Assembly (NCBI RefSeq): GCF_021412625.1
Contig: NZ_JAKCFI010000001.1
Span: forward strand, 1,240,001 to 1,304,000
Source: Myxococcus stipitatus
GTDB taxonomy: Bacteria > Myxococcota > Myxococcia > Myxococcales > Myxococcaceae
Direction of reading: 5' to 3'
Length of the DNA: 64,000 nt
Part shown: positions 1 to 7,843 of the stretch, one piece after another
Layout: the number at the start of each line of letters is the position of its first letter
Position numbering within the stretch: the first letter of the stretch is position 1
Position numbers and translations under genes: made by a program
The notes under the pieces: generated by a model
The model's database searches: none
The model's input: only the letters and a program-made list of their open reading frames with translations
Told to the model about the DNA's origin: nothing

Positions 1-754
1 GGTTGGTCGCCGAGCGCTCGGCGCCGATGGCCCAGCCGTTGCTGCCCACGCTGCTGAGCTCCGGGCGCTCCACCTTGAAGCTGCCCGGCGCGGGGCGGAA
101 GTCCGCGCCCGTCGTGGCCTTGGGGGGCACGGCCGCGGCGATGGCGAGGATGAGCTGGTAGCTGCTGCCGGCCAGGCCCACGCTGATGTCGTACGCGAAC
201 AGGTCCACCGCGTCGATGGGCTTGACCCAGCGCGCGTTGGTGCACGGCGCGGGGAGCTTGTCCGCCGGCGTCTCCGCCAGGTAGCGGTTGAAGCCCGCCG
301 CGTAGCCCTTGAACATCTCCTGCAGCTCCGCCGGCTGGTTCGGGAAGGCCTTGGCGGCGTTCTCGTGGATGCGCAGCACCCGGTAGCCGAAGTCGCTGCC
401 CGCGTAGGTGTTGCCCGGCCCCGCGCCCAGGTAGCGGGCGCGCTCGCCGCGGACCTTGATGATCTGGTCCGCGAGGATGCAGACGTGGTCCTTGGCGAAG
501 GCGTAGCCCTGGCCATAGGACAGACTGCCCATGTCCTTCGCGGTGATGTGCGGGATGCCGTGCGCGGTGCGCCGGATGGTGGCCTCGTACTTCGGAGGCC
601 CCTCTGGCGGCGGCACGACACCGTCGTCATCATCGTCACTGCAAGCGGTTGCGAGGACCAGGCTCAGGCCCGCGAGCACGGGCAGGGCCCAGCGGGAGCG
701 CCTGGACTTCCAGGTCGCCCCCAAAGGGGATGAAACAGAGTGAGTGATGTGCAT
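1..754 (-). CDS. Penicillin-acylase-family Ntn hydrolase, lipoprotein, 3' part missing
   Basis: This is the N-terminal 251 codons of a secreted penicillin/acyl-homoserine-lactone acylase-type amidase; the rest lies beyond the left edge. Translation of the minus strand from the ATG at 754 gives a signal sequence ending in the lipobox LATAC (Cys38), followed by an Asp run and then the alpha-chain region (TAHGIPHIT near residues 54-62). At the cut end is SNGWAIG, with Ser238 as the expected autocatalytic N-terminal nucleophile of the beta chain. Family members mature by self-cleavage before this Ser. A lipid-anchored form is somewhat unusual, since the classic enzymes are soluble and periplasmic. 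Substrate cannot be told from this half. A promoter at 766-795 with a very short leader supports the start. The family call is firm, the substrate open. Confidence 0.85.
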   Translation of the reverse strand, partial: MHITHSVSSPLGATWKSRRSRWALPVLAGLSLVLATACSDDDDDGVVPPPEGPPKYEATIRRTAHGIPHITAKDMGSLSYGQGYAFAKDHVCILADQIIKVRGERARYLGAGPGNTYAGSDFGYRVLRIHENAAKAFPNQPAELQEMFKGYAAGFNRYLAETPADKLPAPCTNARWVKPIDAVDLFAYDISVGLAGSSYQLILAIAAAVPPKATTGADFRPAPGSFKVERPELSSVGSNGWAIGAERSATN

Positions 755-765
755 GGCGAGGCGCG

Positions 766-795
766 AGCGTAGGAACGGGCTGATTCGCACGTCAA
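766..795 (-). promoter_or_regulatory. Housekeeping-type promoter of the acylase gene
   Basis: Read on the minus strand, TTGACG (795-790) and TACGCT (771-766) are separated by 18 nt. The predicted transcript begins a few bases before the ATG at 754, so the leader is nearly absent. Confidence 0.5.
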
Positions 796-907
796 AAGGT
801 TTCGCAGAATCGGGCCATTCCACCGGGGTAAAGTCAGACGCGATGCGGCATGAGCCACGGATTCGAGGGCAGGCGTGCGAGGGCCCATGTGCTAGGAGTG
901 CGCGGAT

Positions 908-1552
908 ATGACGACCGAGCCGTCCCGTGCGCGACGCCCGCGCCGCCACTTCTCGATGATTCGCACCTTCGTGCTCGCGGACTTCGTCACGCTGGGCAAT
1001 GGCTTCGCTGGCGCGGGGGCCATCCTCGCGGCGATGCAGTACCTGGCCACGCGCAGCGAGCGCTGGCTGTGGGTGGCCTTCGGGTTGATGCCGCTGGCGC
1101 TGGTGATGGACTTCATGGACGGGCGCATCGCGCGCTGGCGCTTCAAGAAGTCGCCGCTGGGCGCGGACCTGGATTCGCTGGCGGACGTCATCTCCTTCGG
1201 CATGGCGCCGGCGGCGCTGGCGTTCGCGGTGGGGTTGCGGGGCTCGTTGGACGTGGCGGCGCTGCTGTACTTCGTGGCGTGTGGCATCAGCCGGCTGGCG
1301 CGCTTCAACGTCACGTCGGCGGAGATGTCCGACGAGACGGGGAAGGTGAAGTACTTCGAGGGCACGCCCATCCCCACCAGCCTGGGGTTGGTGCTGGTGC
1401 TGGCGCTGGCGACGTGGAACGGCCGCATCGGCGAGCGGCTGTGGGGCGGCGCCTGGGAGGTGGGGCCGCTGGTGCTCCATCCGCTGGCGCTGCTGTACGT
1501 GCTCAGCGGCAGCGCGATGATCAGCAAGACATTGCGCATCCCGAAGATTTGA
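908..1552 (+). CDS. pssA: CDP-diacylglycerol-serine O-phosphatidyltransferase
   Basis: Integral membrane enzyme that makes phosphatidylserine from CDP-diacylglycerol and serine, the first step toward phosphatidylethanolamine. The 214-residue protein contains the full CDP-alcohol phosphatidyltransferase signature: D68, D71-G72, A75-R76, G85, D89 and D93 with the exact family spacing. Several hydrophobic segments surround it, with short basic termini. The length and the GTPIPTSLG segment match the class II (Bacillus-type) enzyme rather than the peripheral E. coli PssA. Start chosen at the ATG at 908 with AGGAG about 10 nt upstream. It is divergent from the acylase gene and appears monocistronic. 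Serine rather than another head group is inferred from overall resemblance. Confidence 0.88.
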   Translation: MTTEPSRARRPRRHFSMIRTFVLADFVTLGNGFAGAGAILAAMQYLATRSERWLWVAFGLMPLALVMDFMDGRIARWRFKKSPLGADLDSLADVISFGMAPAALAFAVGLRGSLDVAALLYFVACGISRLARFNVTSAEMSDETGKVKYFEGTPIPTSLGLVLVLALATWNGRIGERLWGGAWEVGPLVLHPLALLYVLSGSAMISKTLRIPKI

Positions 1553-1602
1553 AACCGGACAACGGCTTCCCTGTTGGGCGTTGGATTCGCCCCCCTGGGT
1601 GG

Positions 1603-1631
1603 TTGCCCGCCATGGGGTGGGTGCCTAGTTT
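1603..1631 (+). promoter_or_regulatory. Possible promoter of the anchor-D/vWA lipoprotein gene
   Basis: TTGCCC (1603-1608) and TAGTTT (1626-1631) with a 17-nt spacer, about 80 nt before the chosen start at 1711. Both hexamers are partial matches only. Confidence 0.3.
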
Positions 1632-1710
1632 CGCCACCTGATCCGCTCCCTTGCCTCACCGTGGGGTGGCGAGCGGAATGGGCGAAGGGCGTGGGGAAGG
1701 GGTGGAAGCC

Positions 1711-4659
1711 ATGACGGTGCGCCGGGGCATCTTGGCCCTCGCGGTGTTGGGGCTGCTGGCCGGGTGTGCGGATCGCGAGCGGTCGACGCTCGCGGATGGC
1801 CGGCTGACGGCGACCCCGGGCGGGATGGACTTCCAGCGGGTGGCGCTCTTCGACGCGCGCGAGGCGGAGTTCTCGCTGCGCAACGTGGGCCGCGCCCGCA
1901 TCGACGTGAACGAGGTCTGGGTGGAGGGCCCGGAGGGGGCCTACCGGGCGGAGTTCACGCACGAGGGCCCGCACAGCCTGACGCCCGGGAGCGCGTGCGC
2001 GCTGCGGGTGCGCTTCGCGCCGACGAAGGAGGGCGGGCAGCCGGCGATGCTGGTGGTGCGCTCGGACACGCGCCTCGAGCCGCTCCTGCGGATTCCGCTC
2101 AGCGGCGCGGGCGTGGACGCGTGGGCGCGCGTCTCCCCCCGCGCGCTCGACTTCGGCCGCATCGAGGCGGACACGACCAAGACGCTGATGCTGGAGCTGG
2201 ACAACCCCACGGAGCTGCCGGTGGAGGTTGCGCCGAGGCTGGTGGGGGCGGACCGCGACGAGTTCAGCGCCTCCCCGGTGGTGGTGGCGCCCTGGAGCAA
2301 GGCCCAGCTCGCGGTGACCTTCAGCCCGGTGCGGGTGGGACGCAAGCAGGTGGCGCTGGCGGTGACGCCGTGCCGGGGCTGCGCGGACGTGCCGGTGCAG
2401 GTGACGGCGGAGGCGCTCGAGCAGGCGGTGGTGGCCGAACCCCCGGTGCTCGACTTCAACGCGGTGCCCGTGGACCGCGACGCCTTCCGCGTGTCGCGCA
2501 TCCACAACATCAGCACGGAGCCGGCCACGGTGACGCGGCTGACGCTGGACGGGAATGACGCGTCGTTCAGCCACGCGAACACGGGCTTCCCGCTGGTGCT
2601 CCAGCCCGGGGAGGTGCGCGAGTTCGAGTTCCGCTACAGCCCGGGCCACATGGGCCCCGCGGAGGACACGGCGCGCTACCACGTGGAGAGCAAGCGCCAC
2701 CCCACCACGGACGTGACGCTGCGGGGCTTCGGCGGGGCGGCGGAGCTGTGCGTGTCCCCGGTGGCGTACGACTTCGGCAAGCAGCCGCTCGGTTCGAAGA
2801 CGCGCGTCGTCGTCAACGTGAAGAACTGTGGCTCCTCCAACGCCGGGGCGCTCACGCTCAACACCCTGGAGTGGCAGCCGGACCCCGCGGGCGACGCGCA
2901 GTTCAACCACGCCCCGCTGGCCATGCCGCACACGCTCCAGCCGGGGCAGGAGGTCAACCTCTCCGTCTTCTACGAGCCCACCCGCACCGGCGTCGCCACG
3001 GGCGCGTTGGTGCTGACGACGAACGCGTACTCCGCGGCCGTCGTGCAGCTGGACTTCACGGGCAACGCGGAGCAGCACGCGCCGTGCAACCTCGCGGTGA
3101 CTCCGGCGGCGGTGGACTTCGGCACGGTGCCGCCGCTGCGCGGGGCGGTGCTGGGGGTGAAGCTGGAGAACAAGGGCACGGACCTGTGCCCGGTGAAGAA
3201 CATCCGCCTGCGCGACGACGGGGGCGGCGTGTTCCACATGCCGGGCGGCGAGCTGACCGGCGTCATCATCTATCCCGGCGACTGGTTCAGCTTCCAGGTG
3301 GCGTTCGTCTCGCCCGGGGCGGGGGGCACGTTCACCGGGACGCTCCAGGTGGAGCAGATGGACCCGGCCAACCCGGTGGTACTGGTGCCGCTGTTCGCCC
3401 ACTCGCAGGCGTCGTGCCTGCTGGCGTCGCCCTGGTTCGTGGACTGGGGCGTGGCCCGGCGCGACTGCCCGCCGGAGCCTCGCGAGGTGAACTACCTCAA
3501 CGCGTGCCCCGTCCCCGTGTCGGTGGACGACGTGTGGGTTGGCGCGGGCACCACGGACGGGGAGTTCACCGTGGGCGGCATCCCCGGGCGGCCCTTCACG
3601 CTGCAGCCGGGGGACGCCTTCACGGTGGACGTGGAGTACTTCGCGCAGGTGTACGGGATGAACCTGTCGCCCCTGTTCGTCCGCTCCAGCGACCTGCCGG
3701 AGCCGCTGCTGGTGCCGCTCATCGGCGAGTCGTCCAGGCGGATGGAGAAGACCGACAACTACATCCAGCAGGACGTGAGCAAGGTGGACGTGCTCTTCGT
3801 GGTGGACAACACCGCGTCCATGGTCGAGGAGCATCCGCGCCTGGTGTCGGCCGTCCCGGCGTTCGTCGACACGGCGCTGGCCAAGAAGGTGGACCTGCGC
3901 GTGGCCGTCACCACCACGGGCATCACCGCGGTGTCCAACGCGTGCCCGGGCGGCGCGCAGGGCGGCGAGGCGGGGCGCTTCTTCCCGGCGGACAACAGCC
4001 GCGCGCGCATCCTGACCCACGCCACGCCCGACCTGGCCGCGCAGCTCCAGCAGAACGTGCAGGTGGGGCAGTGCGCCCAGGTGGAGCAGGGCTTCGAGGC
4101 GATGCGCCGCGCCCTGTCGCCGCCGCTGGTCAACAACGCGGATGATCCGCGCACGCCGCTGCCGCGCGACGGCAACCAGGGCTTCCTGCGCGACGAGGCC
4201 GCGCTCGTGGTGGTCTTCGTGGGCGACGAGGACGACCACTCGCCGGACGCGGTGGACACGTACGTGCAGTGGGCCCAGCAGCGCAAGGGCGCCAACCAGC
4301 CGCAGCGGGCCACGTTCTACGCCATCGCGCCCACCGCCGCGGCGTGTGGCACGGCGGGCGGCTCCGGCACGCGCTACGCGGAGGCCACCGCCAAGACGGG
4401 CGGCGAGGTGATGAACGTCTGCGCCGGCAACTACGGCCCGCTGCTGACGGCCGTGGCCAACAAGGCCTTCTCCGCCCAGGAGCGCTTCCCGCTCACGGAC
4501 GCGCCCGAGCCGGGCAGCGTCACCGTGCAGGTCGACGGCGCACCCACGACGACCGGCTGGCACTACGACGCGCCCACCAACAGCGTCATCTTCGACACCA
4601 TCCCCGCGCCGGGCACGCGCATCGCCATCTCCTACCGCCGCGCCTGCGACGCGAACTGA
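1711..4659 (+). CDS. Large lipoprotein with repeated HYDIN/choice-of-anchor-D Ig-like domains and a vWA-like domain
   Basis: Predicted surface or periplasmic lipoprotein of 982 residues. The N-terminus has a signal peptide with lipobox LLAGC (Cys19). Residues of roughly 40-680 form about six Ig-like repeats, each opening with a P..LDFG / VAYDFG / VDFGTV type strand and closing with a Pro-Gly-rich turn, as in HYDIN/ASPM-SPD-2 or choice-of-anchor D proteins. A vWA-like domain follows: VLFVVDNTASM carries a MIDAS-like D699-x-T701-x-S703, and GDEDDHSPDA lies further on. The last ~60 residues form another beta domain. The start at 1711 was preferred over the longer frame from 1651 because it gives the signal peptide directly and follows a purine-rich GGGAAGGGG. 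The role is probably binding or adhesion; the partner is unknown. Confidence 0.75.
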   Translation: MTVRRGILALAVLGLLAGCADRERSTLADGRLTATPGGMDFQRVALFDAREAEFSLRNVGRARIDVNEVWVEGPEGAYRAEFTHEGPHSLTPGSACALRVRFAPTKEGGQPAMLVVRSDTRLEPLLRIPLSGAGVDAWARVSPRALDFGRIEADTTKTLMLELDNPTELPVEVAPRLVGADRDEFSASPVVVAPWSKAQLAVTFSPVRVGRKQVALAVTPCRGCADVPVQVTAEALEQAVVAEPPVLDFNAVPVDRDAFRVSRIHNISTEPATVTRLTLDGNDASFSHANTGFPLVLQPGEVREFEFRYSPGHMGPAEDTARYHVESKRHPTTDVTLRGFGGAAELCVSPVAYDFGKQPLGSKTRVVVNVKNCGSSNAGALTLNTLEWQPDPAGDAQFNHAPLAMPHTLQPGQEVNLSVFYEPTRTGVATGALVLTTNAYSAAVVQLDFTGNAEQHAPCNLAVTPAAVDFGTVPPLRGAVLGVKLENKGTDLCPVKNIRLRDDGGGVFHMPGGELTGVIIYPGDWFSFQVAFVSPGAGGTFTGTLQVEQMDPANPVVLVPLFAHSQASCLLASPWFVDWGVARRDCPPEPREVNYLNACPVPVSVDDVWVGAGTTDGEFTVGGIPGRPFTLQPGDAFTVDVEYFAQVYGMNLSPLFVRSSDLPEPLLVPLIGESSRRMEKTDNYIQQDVSKVDVLFVVDNTASMVEEHPRLVSAVPAFVDTALAKKVDLRVAVTTTGITAVSNACPGGAQGGEAGRFFPADNSRARILTHATPDLAAQLQQNVQVGQCAQVEQGFEAMRRALSPPLVNNADDPRTPLPRDGNQGFLRDEAALVVVFVGDEDDHSPDAVDTYVQWAQQRKGANQPQRATFYAIAPTAAACGTAGGSGTRYAEATAKTGGEVMNVCAGNYGPLLTAVANKAFSAQERFPLTDAPEPGSVTVQVDGAPTTTGWHYDAPTNSVIFDTIPAPGTRIAISYRRACDAN

Positions 4660-4836
4660 GGCGCGCGGCCGCCAGTGTGCGCCAGTCGAAGGGCCGGACA
4701 TCCGGCGCTCGACGGACATGTCGGCCCCGGGTGCTACAGGTCTGCTTCCGCCTGTGCGGATGACCAGAAAATTGGAGGGCTCCTCACGGTGTGTACCCTG
4801 AGGTCGTACCCGCTCGCGCCGAGGAGGCACCCGGTG

Positions 4837-5178
4837 ATGTCCCGAGATTCCGATGCAACGACGATGACGAGCGCGGGGCGACCCGCGGCGAGGGCACCGG
4901 GCCTGCGCGTCATCCAGGGCGAGGGCCGGCGCCAGGAAGAGCCGCTCGTCTCCCGCGACGCCGTCGCTCGCGCGCTGATGGAGGCCGGCGCCGACCTGCT
5001 CCTGCGCCGCATCACCCCGGCCAGAGCCCAGGAAATCGAGCGTAAGGTGGACCGGGTCCTGGACCTGTTCGACCGGGTGGACGCGGCGCCGGTGCTGATG
5101 CCGGTGTTGAAGCGGCACCTGGACGAGCTGGAGGCGCTGATGCGCCAGACGCGCGAGGTCCGCGCGGCCCGCCGGTAG
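4837..5178 (+). CDS. Small hypothetical protein, charged, C-terminal helical
   Basis: 113-residue protein of unknown function. It has no signal peptide or membrane segment. The first ~35 residues are basic and low in structure; the rest (from about residue 40) is a heptad-like, Leu- and charge-rich stretch that should fold as two long helices. Start at ATG 4837 is fixed by GAGGAGG seven to eight bases upstream; the longer frame from 4675 has no ribosome site. I see no catalytic motif. It sits alone between the anchor-D lipoprotein gene and the kinase promoter. Likely a real gene because of the strong ribosome site and GC3-biased codons. Confidence 0.6.
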   Translation: MSRDSDATTMTSAGRPAARAPGLRVIQGEGRRQEEPLVSRDAVARALMEAGADLLLRRITPARAQEIERKVDRVLDLFDRVDAAPVLMPVLKRHLDELEALMRQTREVRAARR

Positions 5179-5220
5179 CCCCTGGGGGGCCGCTCACGGT
5201 TCCGTTGTGCTTACAAGGGT

Positions 5221-5249
5221 TTGACCCCCCTGGCCAGTGCGCTTACGCT
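5221..5249 (+). promoter_or_regulatory. Housekeeping-type promoter of the kinase pair
   Basis: TTGACC (5221-5226), 17-nt spacer, TACGCT (5244-5249). It lies inside the longest open frame, whose apparent TTG start is the -35 element, so the true start codon must be downstream (GTG 5326). Confidence 0.6.
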
Positions 5250-5325
5250 CGGGCCACGCTCCACCTGGATTCGCGGAAGGCCACCGTCCGCGTCGCTTTC
5301 CCGGTGGGGTGCCGGTCGGGTCGCC

Positions 5326-7824
5326 GTGTCCATTGAAACGTATGGCAGGTACCAGCTCCTGAAGCGGCTCGCCATGGGCGGGATGGCGCAGCTGTACCTC
5401 GCGCGCCAGCAGGGCCCGGAGGGCTTCGAGAAGCTGGTGGTGGTGAAGCGGATCCTCCCGCACCTCGCGGAGAACGACGACTTCGTCAAGATGTTCCTGG
5501 ACGAGGCGCGCATCGCGGCGCGGCTCAACCACGCGAACGTGGTGCAGATCTTCGACCTGGGCGCCCAGGACGACTCGTTCTTCATCGCCATGGAGTACAT
5601 CCACGGCGAGGACATGCGGCGGGTCTGGAAGCAGTCGGAGGCCATGGGGCAGCCGGTGCCCGTGCCGCTGGCGTGCCGGGTGCTCATCGAGTCGTGCGCG
5701 GGGCTGGACTACGCGCACAAGCGCACGGACCCGGTGTCCGGCCGGCCGCTGGGCATCGTCCACCGCGACGTGTCGCCCCAGAACATCCTCGTCACGTTCG
5801 AGGGTGGGGTGAAGGTGGTGGACTTCGGCATCGCCAAGGCGGCCGACCAGGCCACCGTCACGCGCTCGGGCGTGCTCAAGGGCAAGTATTCGTACATGTC
5901 CCCGGAGCAGGCGGCCGGGCAGCGGGTGGATTGCCGCTCTGACATCTTCGCGCTGGGCGTGGTGCTGTACGAGCTGCTCACCGGAACGCGGCTGTTCAAG
6001 CGCGGCAGCGACATCCAGACGCTGGCCGCGGTGGCCGAGTGCAAGGTGATGCCGCCGTCGCAGGCCAACCCGCGCGTCCCGGTGGACCTGGACCCCATCG
6101 TCATGAAGGCGCTCGCGAAGGACCCGGCCGAGCGCTACCAGGAGGCGGTCCACCTGCAACTGGCGCTGGAGGACTGGCTGAGCGCGAACCGGCTGCCGTC
6201 GTCCACGGCGCACGTGGCCGCGTACATGAAGGAGATCTACGCGGAGCGCCTGGCCTCGGAGTCACGTTCCGGGGAGCTGCTCCTGGAGGACTCGGACCCG
6301 GCCTCGGCCGCCTCGCGGCAGGAGCCGGCGTCGCGGCGCTCGGGGCTGAGGCCGTCGCTGTCGCGCGCGGCGGTGGCGCCGGAGGGCGAGACGGCGGCGC
6401 TGCGCCCGCGAGGCACCGGCAAGACGGGGCGCATCGAGGCGGTGGAGCCTTCGCCCCGGCAGTCCGGCATGCGGCGCGCGGTGGAGCCGCCCTCGCCGGA
6501 GACGCGAGCCTCGCGTTCGGGGCTGGGCGTGGTGCAGGCGCCCTCCCGGGCGGTGGAGGAGGAGGCGCCCACGGTCGATGGGCGCGCCGCGTCCCGGGCG
6601 ACGCTGACGGACATCAAGGCCTCCTCGGAGACGCGGGCCGCGTCGCGGGTGACGCACTTCCCGGCGCGCGACGCGGAAGCGGCGGGAGGCGAGCCTCGCT
6701 CGGTGACGCGCCAGGGGCTCACGGGTTCGCGCCCGCCGGTGGTGGTGGAGGAGGACGCGCCCACGCTGGCGATGCCGGAGCTCGCGGTGCCGAGGCCCTC
6801 GCGCGCGGCGCTGCCGCTGCCGATGGGCGGCGACGACGGCATGGAGGAGGAGGACGTGCCCACGCTGTCGCTGGGCATGTCCCGTTCGGGGCGCAAGGCC
6901 CGGGCCGCGGGGGGCGCGCGTCCCGCGGAGCCGGCGCCGCAGGGCTCGCGGTTGCCGGTGAGGATCGCCGGTGGCGGGCTGGCGCTGGTGGTGATCCTGC
7001 TGCTGTCGAACTGGTTGATCCGGCCCCAGCTCTCCGAGTCCGCCACGTCGCGGGTGGAGTCGGAGCCCGCCGGGGCCCGGGTGGTGCTCGATGGCCGGGA
7101 GCTGCCCGAGCGCACGCCGGTGACGCTGCCCGCGCTGGCGGAAGGGCGCTACCCGCTGGTGCTGACGCGGGAGGGCTACCAGGAGCTGCGCACGGAGGTG
7201 GAGGTGCGCGCGTCGGGCCCGGTGCCCCTGGGTGTCCTGCGGCTGGTGCCCACGCCGCACCAGCAGGCGCCCGTGCCCCAGACGCATGTCGAGCCCGCCA
7301 CCGCGCTGCAGGGGGAGGAGCGCCCCGCGGTGGTGGAGAAGGTGCGGCTGCGCGTCGAGGCGGAGCCCTCGCAGGCCATCGTCTACGTGGATGGGCGGCA
7401 GCAGGGCGCCGCGCCGCTGGTGCTGGAGGTGCCTCCGGGGGTGGCCATGGCGGTGCGGGTCGAGGCCGCCCGGCATCAGCCGAGCGAGCGGACGGTGAAG
7501 GTCGGGTCGGGGCCCTCGCAGGTGGAGCGGTTCACGCTCCAGCAGGAGGCGCGGGTCGCGCCGCCGCCGGCCCCGCCGGTCCGGACGCCGCGCCCCGAGC
7601 CCCGGGTGGAGACGCGCACGGCGCGCGTGCGGTTCGCGGTGCAGCCGTGGGCGGAGGTGACGTGTGGGGGGAAGAAGCTGGGGGAGACGCCCTTCGAGGC
7701 GGTGGAGCTGCGGGTCGGCACGTATGACTGCAAGTTCTTCAACCCCGACCTCAAGAAGACGCTCAATCGCCGTATCGAAGTGAAGCCCATCGACCTCAAC
7801 GTGGTGAGCGTGAAGTTCGAATAG
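5326..7824 (+). CDS. Membrane Ser/Thr protein kinase with C-terminal PEGA-like domains
   Basis: Hanks-type protein kinase, 832 residues from GTG 5326. The kinase domain spans about residues 9-285: glycine loop [12 protein letters not shown] (15-26), Lys41, Glu60, HRD 146-148, DFG 166-168, and MSPEQ in the activation segment. All catalytic residues are present, so it should be active. Residues ~300-540 are a Ser/Arg/Ala-rich disordered linker with EEDAPT-like acidic repeats. One transmembrane helix (~545-565) follows, then three extracytoplasmic PEGA-like repeats (around residues 580-640, 685-740 and 765-832), which in this family bind ligands or the cell wall. The next kinase gene starts 19 nt downstream, so the two are probably co-transcribed. 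Targets unknown. Confidence 0.88.
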   Translation: MSIETYGRYQLLKRLAMGGMAQLYLARQQGPEGFEKLVVVKRILPHLAENDDFVKMFLDEARIAARLNHANVVQIFDLGAQDDSFFIAMEYIHGEDMRRVWKQSEAMGQPVPVPLACRVLIESCAGLDYAHKRTDPVSGRPLGIVHRDVSPQNILVTFEGGVKVVDFGIAKAADQATVTRSGVLKGKYSYMSPEQAAGQRVDCRSDIFALGVVLYELLTGTRLFKRGSDIQTLAAVAECKVMPPSQANPRVPVDLDPIVMKALAKDPAERYQEAVHLQLALEDWLSANRLPSSTAHVAAYMKEIYAERLASESRSGELLLEDSDPASAASRQEPASRRSGLRPSLSRAAVAPEGETAALRPRGTGKTGRIEAVEPSPRQSGMRRAVEPPSPETRASRSGLGVVQAPSRAVEEEAPTVDGRAASRATLTDIKASSETRAASRVTHFPARDAEAAGGEPRSVTRQGLTGSRPPVVVEEDAPTLAMPELAVPRPSRAALPLPMGGDDGMEEEDVPTLSLGMSRSGRKARAAGGARPAEPAPQGSRLPVRIAGGGLALVVILLLSNWLIRPQLSESATSRVESEPAGARVVLDGRELPERTPVTLPALAEGRYPLVLTREGYQELRTEVEVRASGPVPLGVLRLVPTPHQQAPVPQTHVEPATALQGEERPAVVEKVRLRVEAEPSQAIVYVDGRQQGAAPLVLEVPPGVAMAVRVEAARHQPSERTVKVGSGPSQVERFTLQQEARVAPPPAPPVRTPRPEPRVETRTARVRFAVQPWAEVTCGGKKLGETPFEAVELRVGTYDCKFFNPDLKKTLNRRIEVKPIDLNVVSVKFE

Positions 7825-7843
7825 GCACCCGCGGGACTCTCCC

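Noticed and set aside
892-5118. A 1408-codon open frame on the minus strand
   Set aside because: It runs antisense to pssA, the anchor-D lipoprotein and the small gene. Its translation is Arg/His/Ala-rich with no domain, as expected from the mirror of GC3-biased codons.
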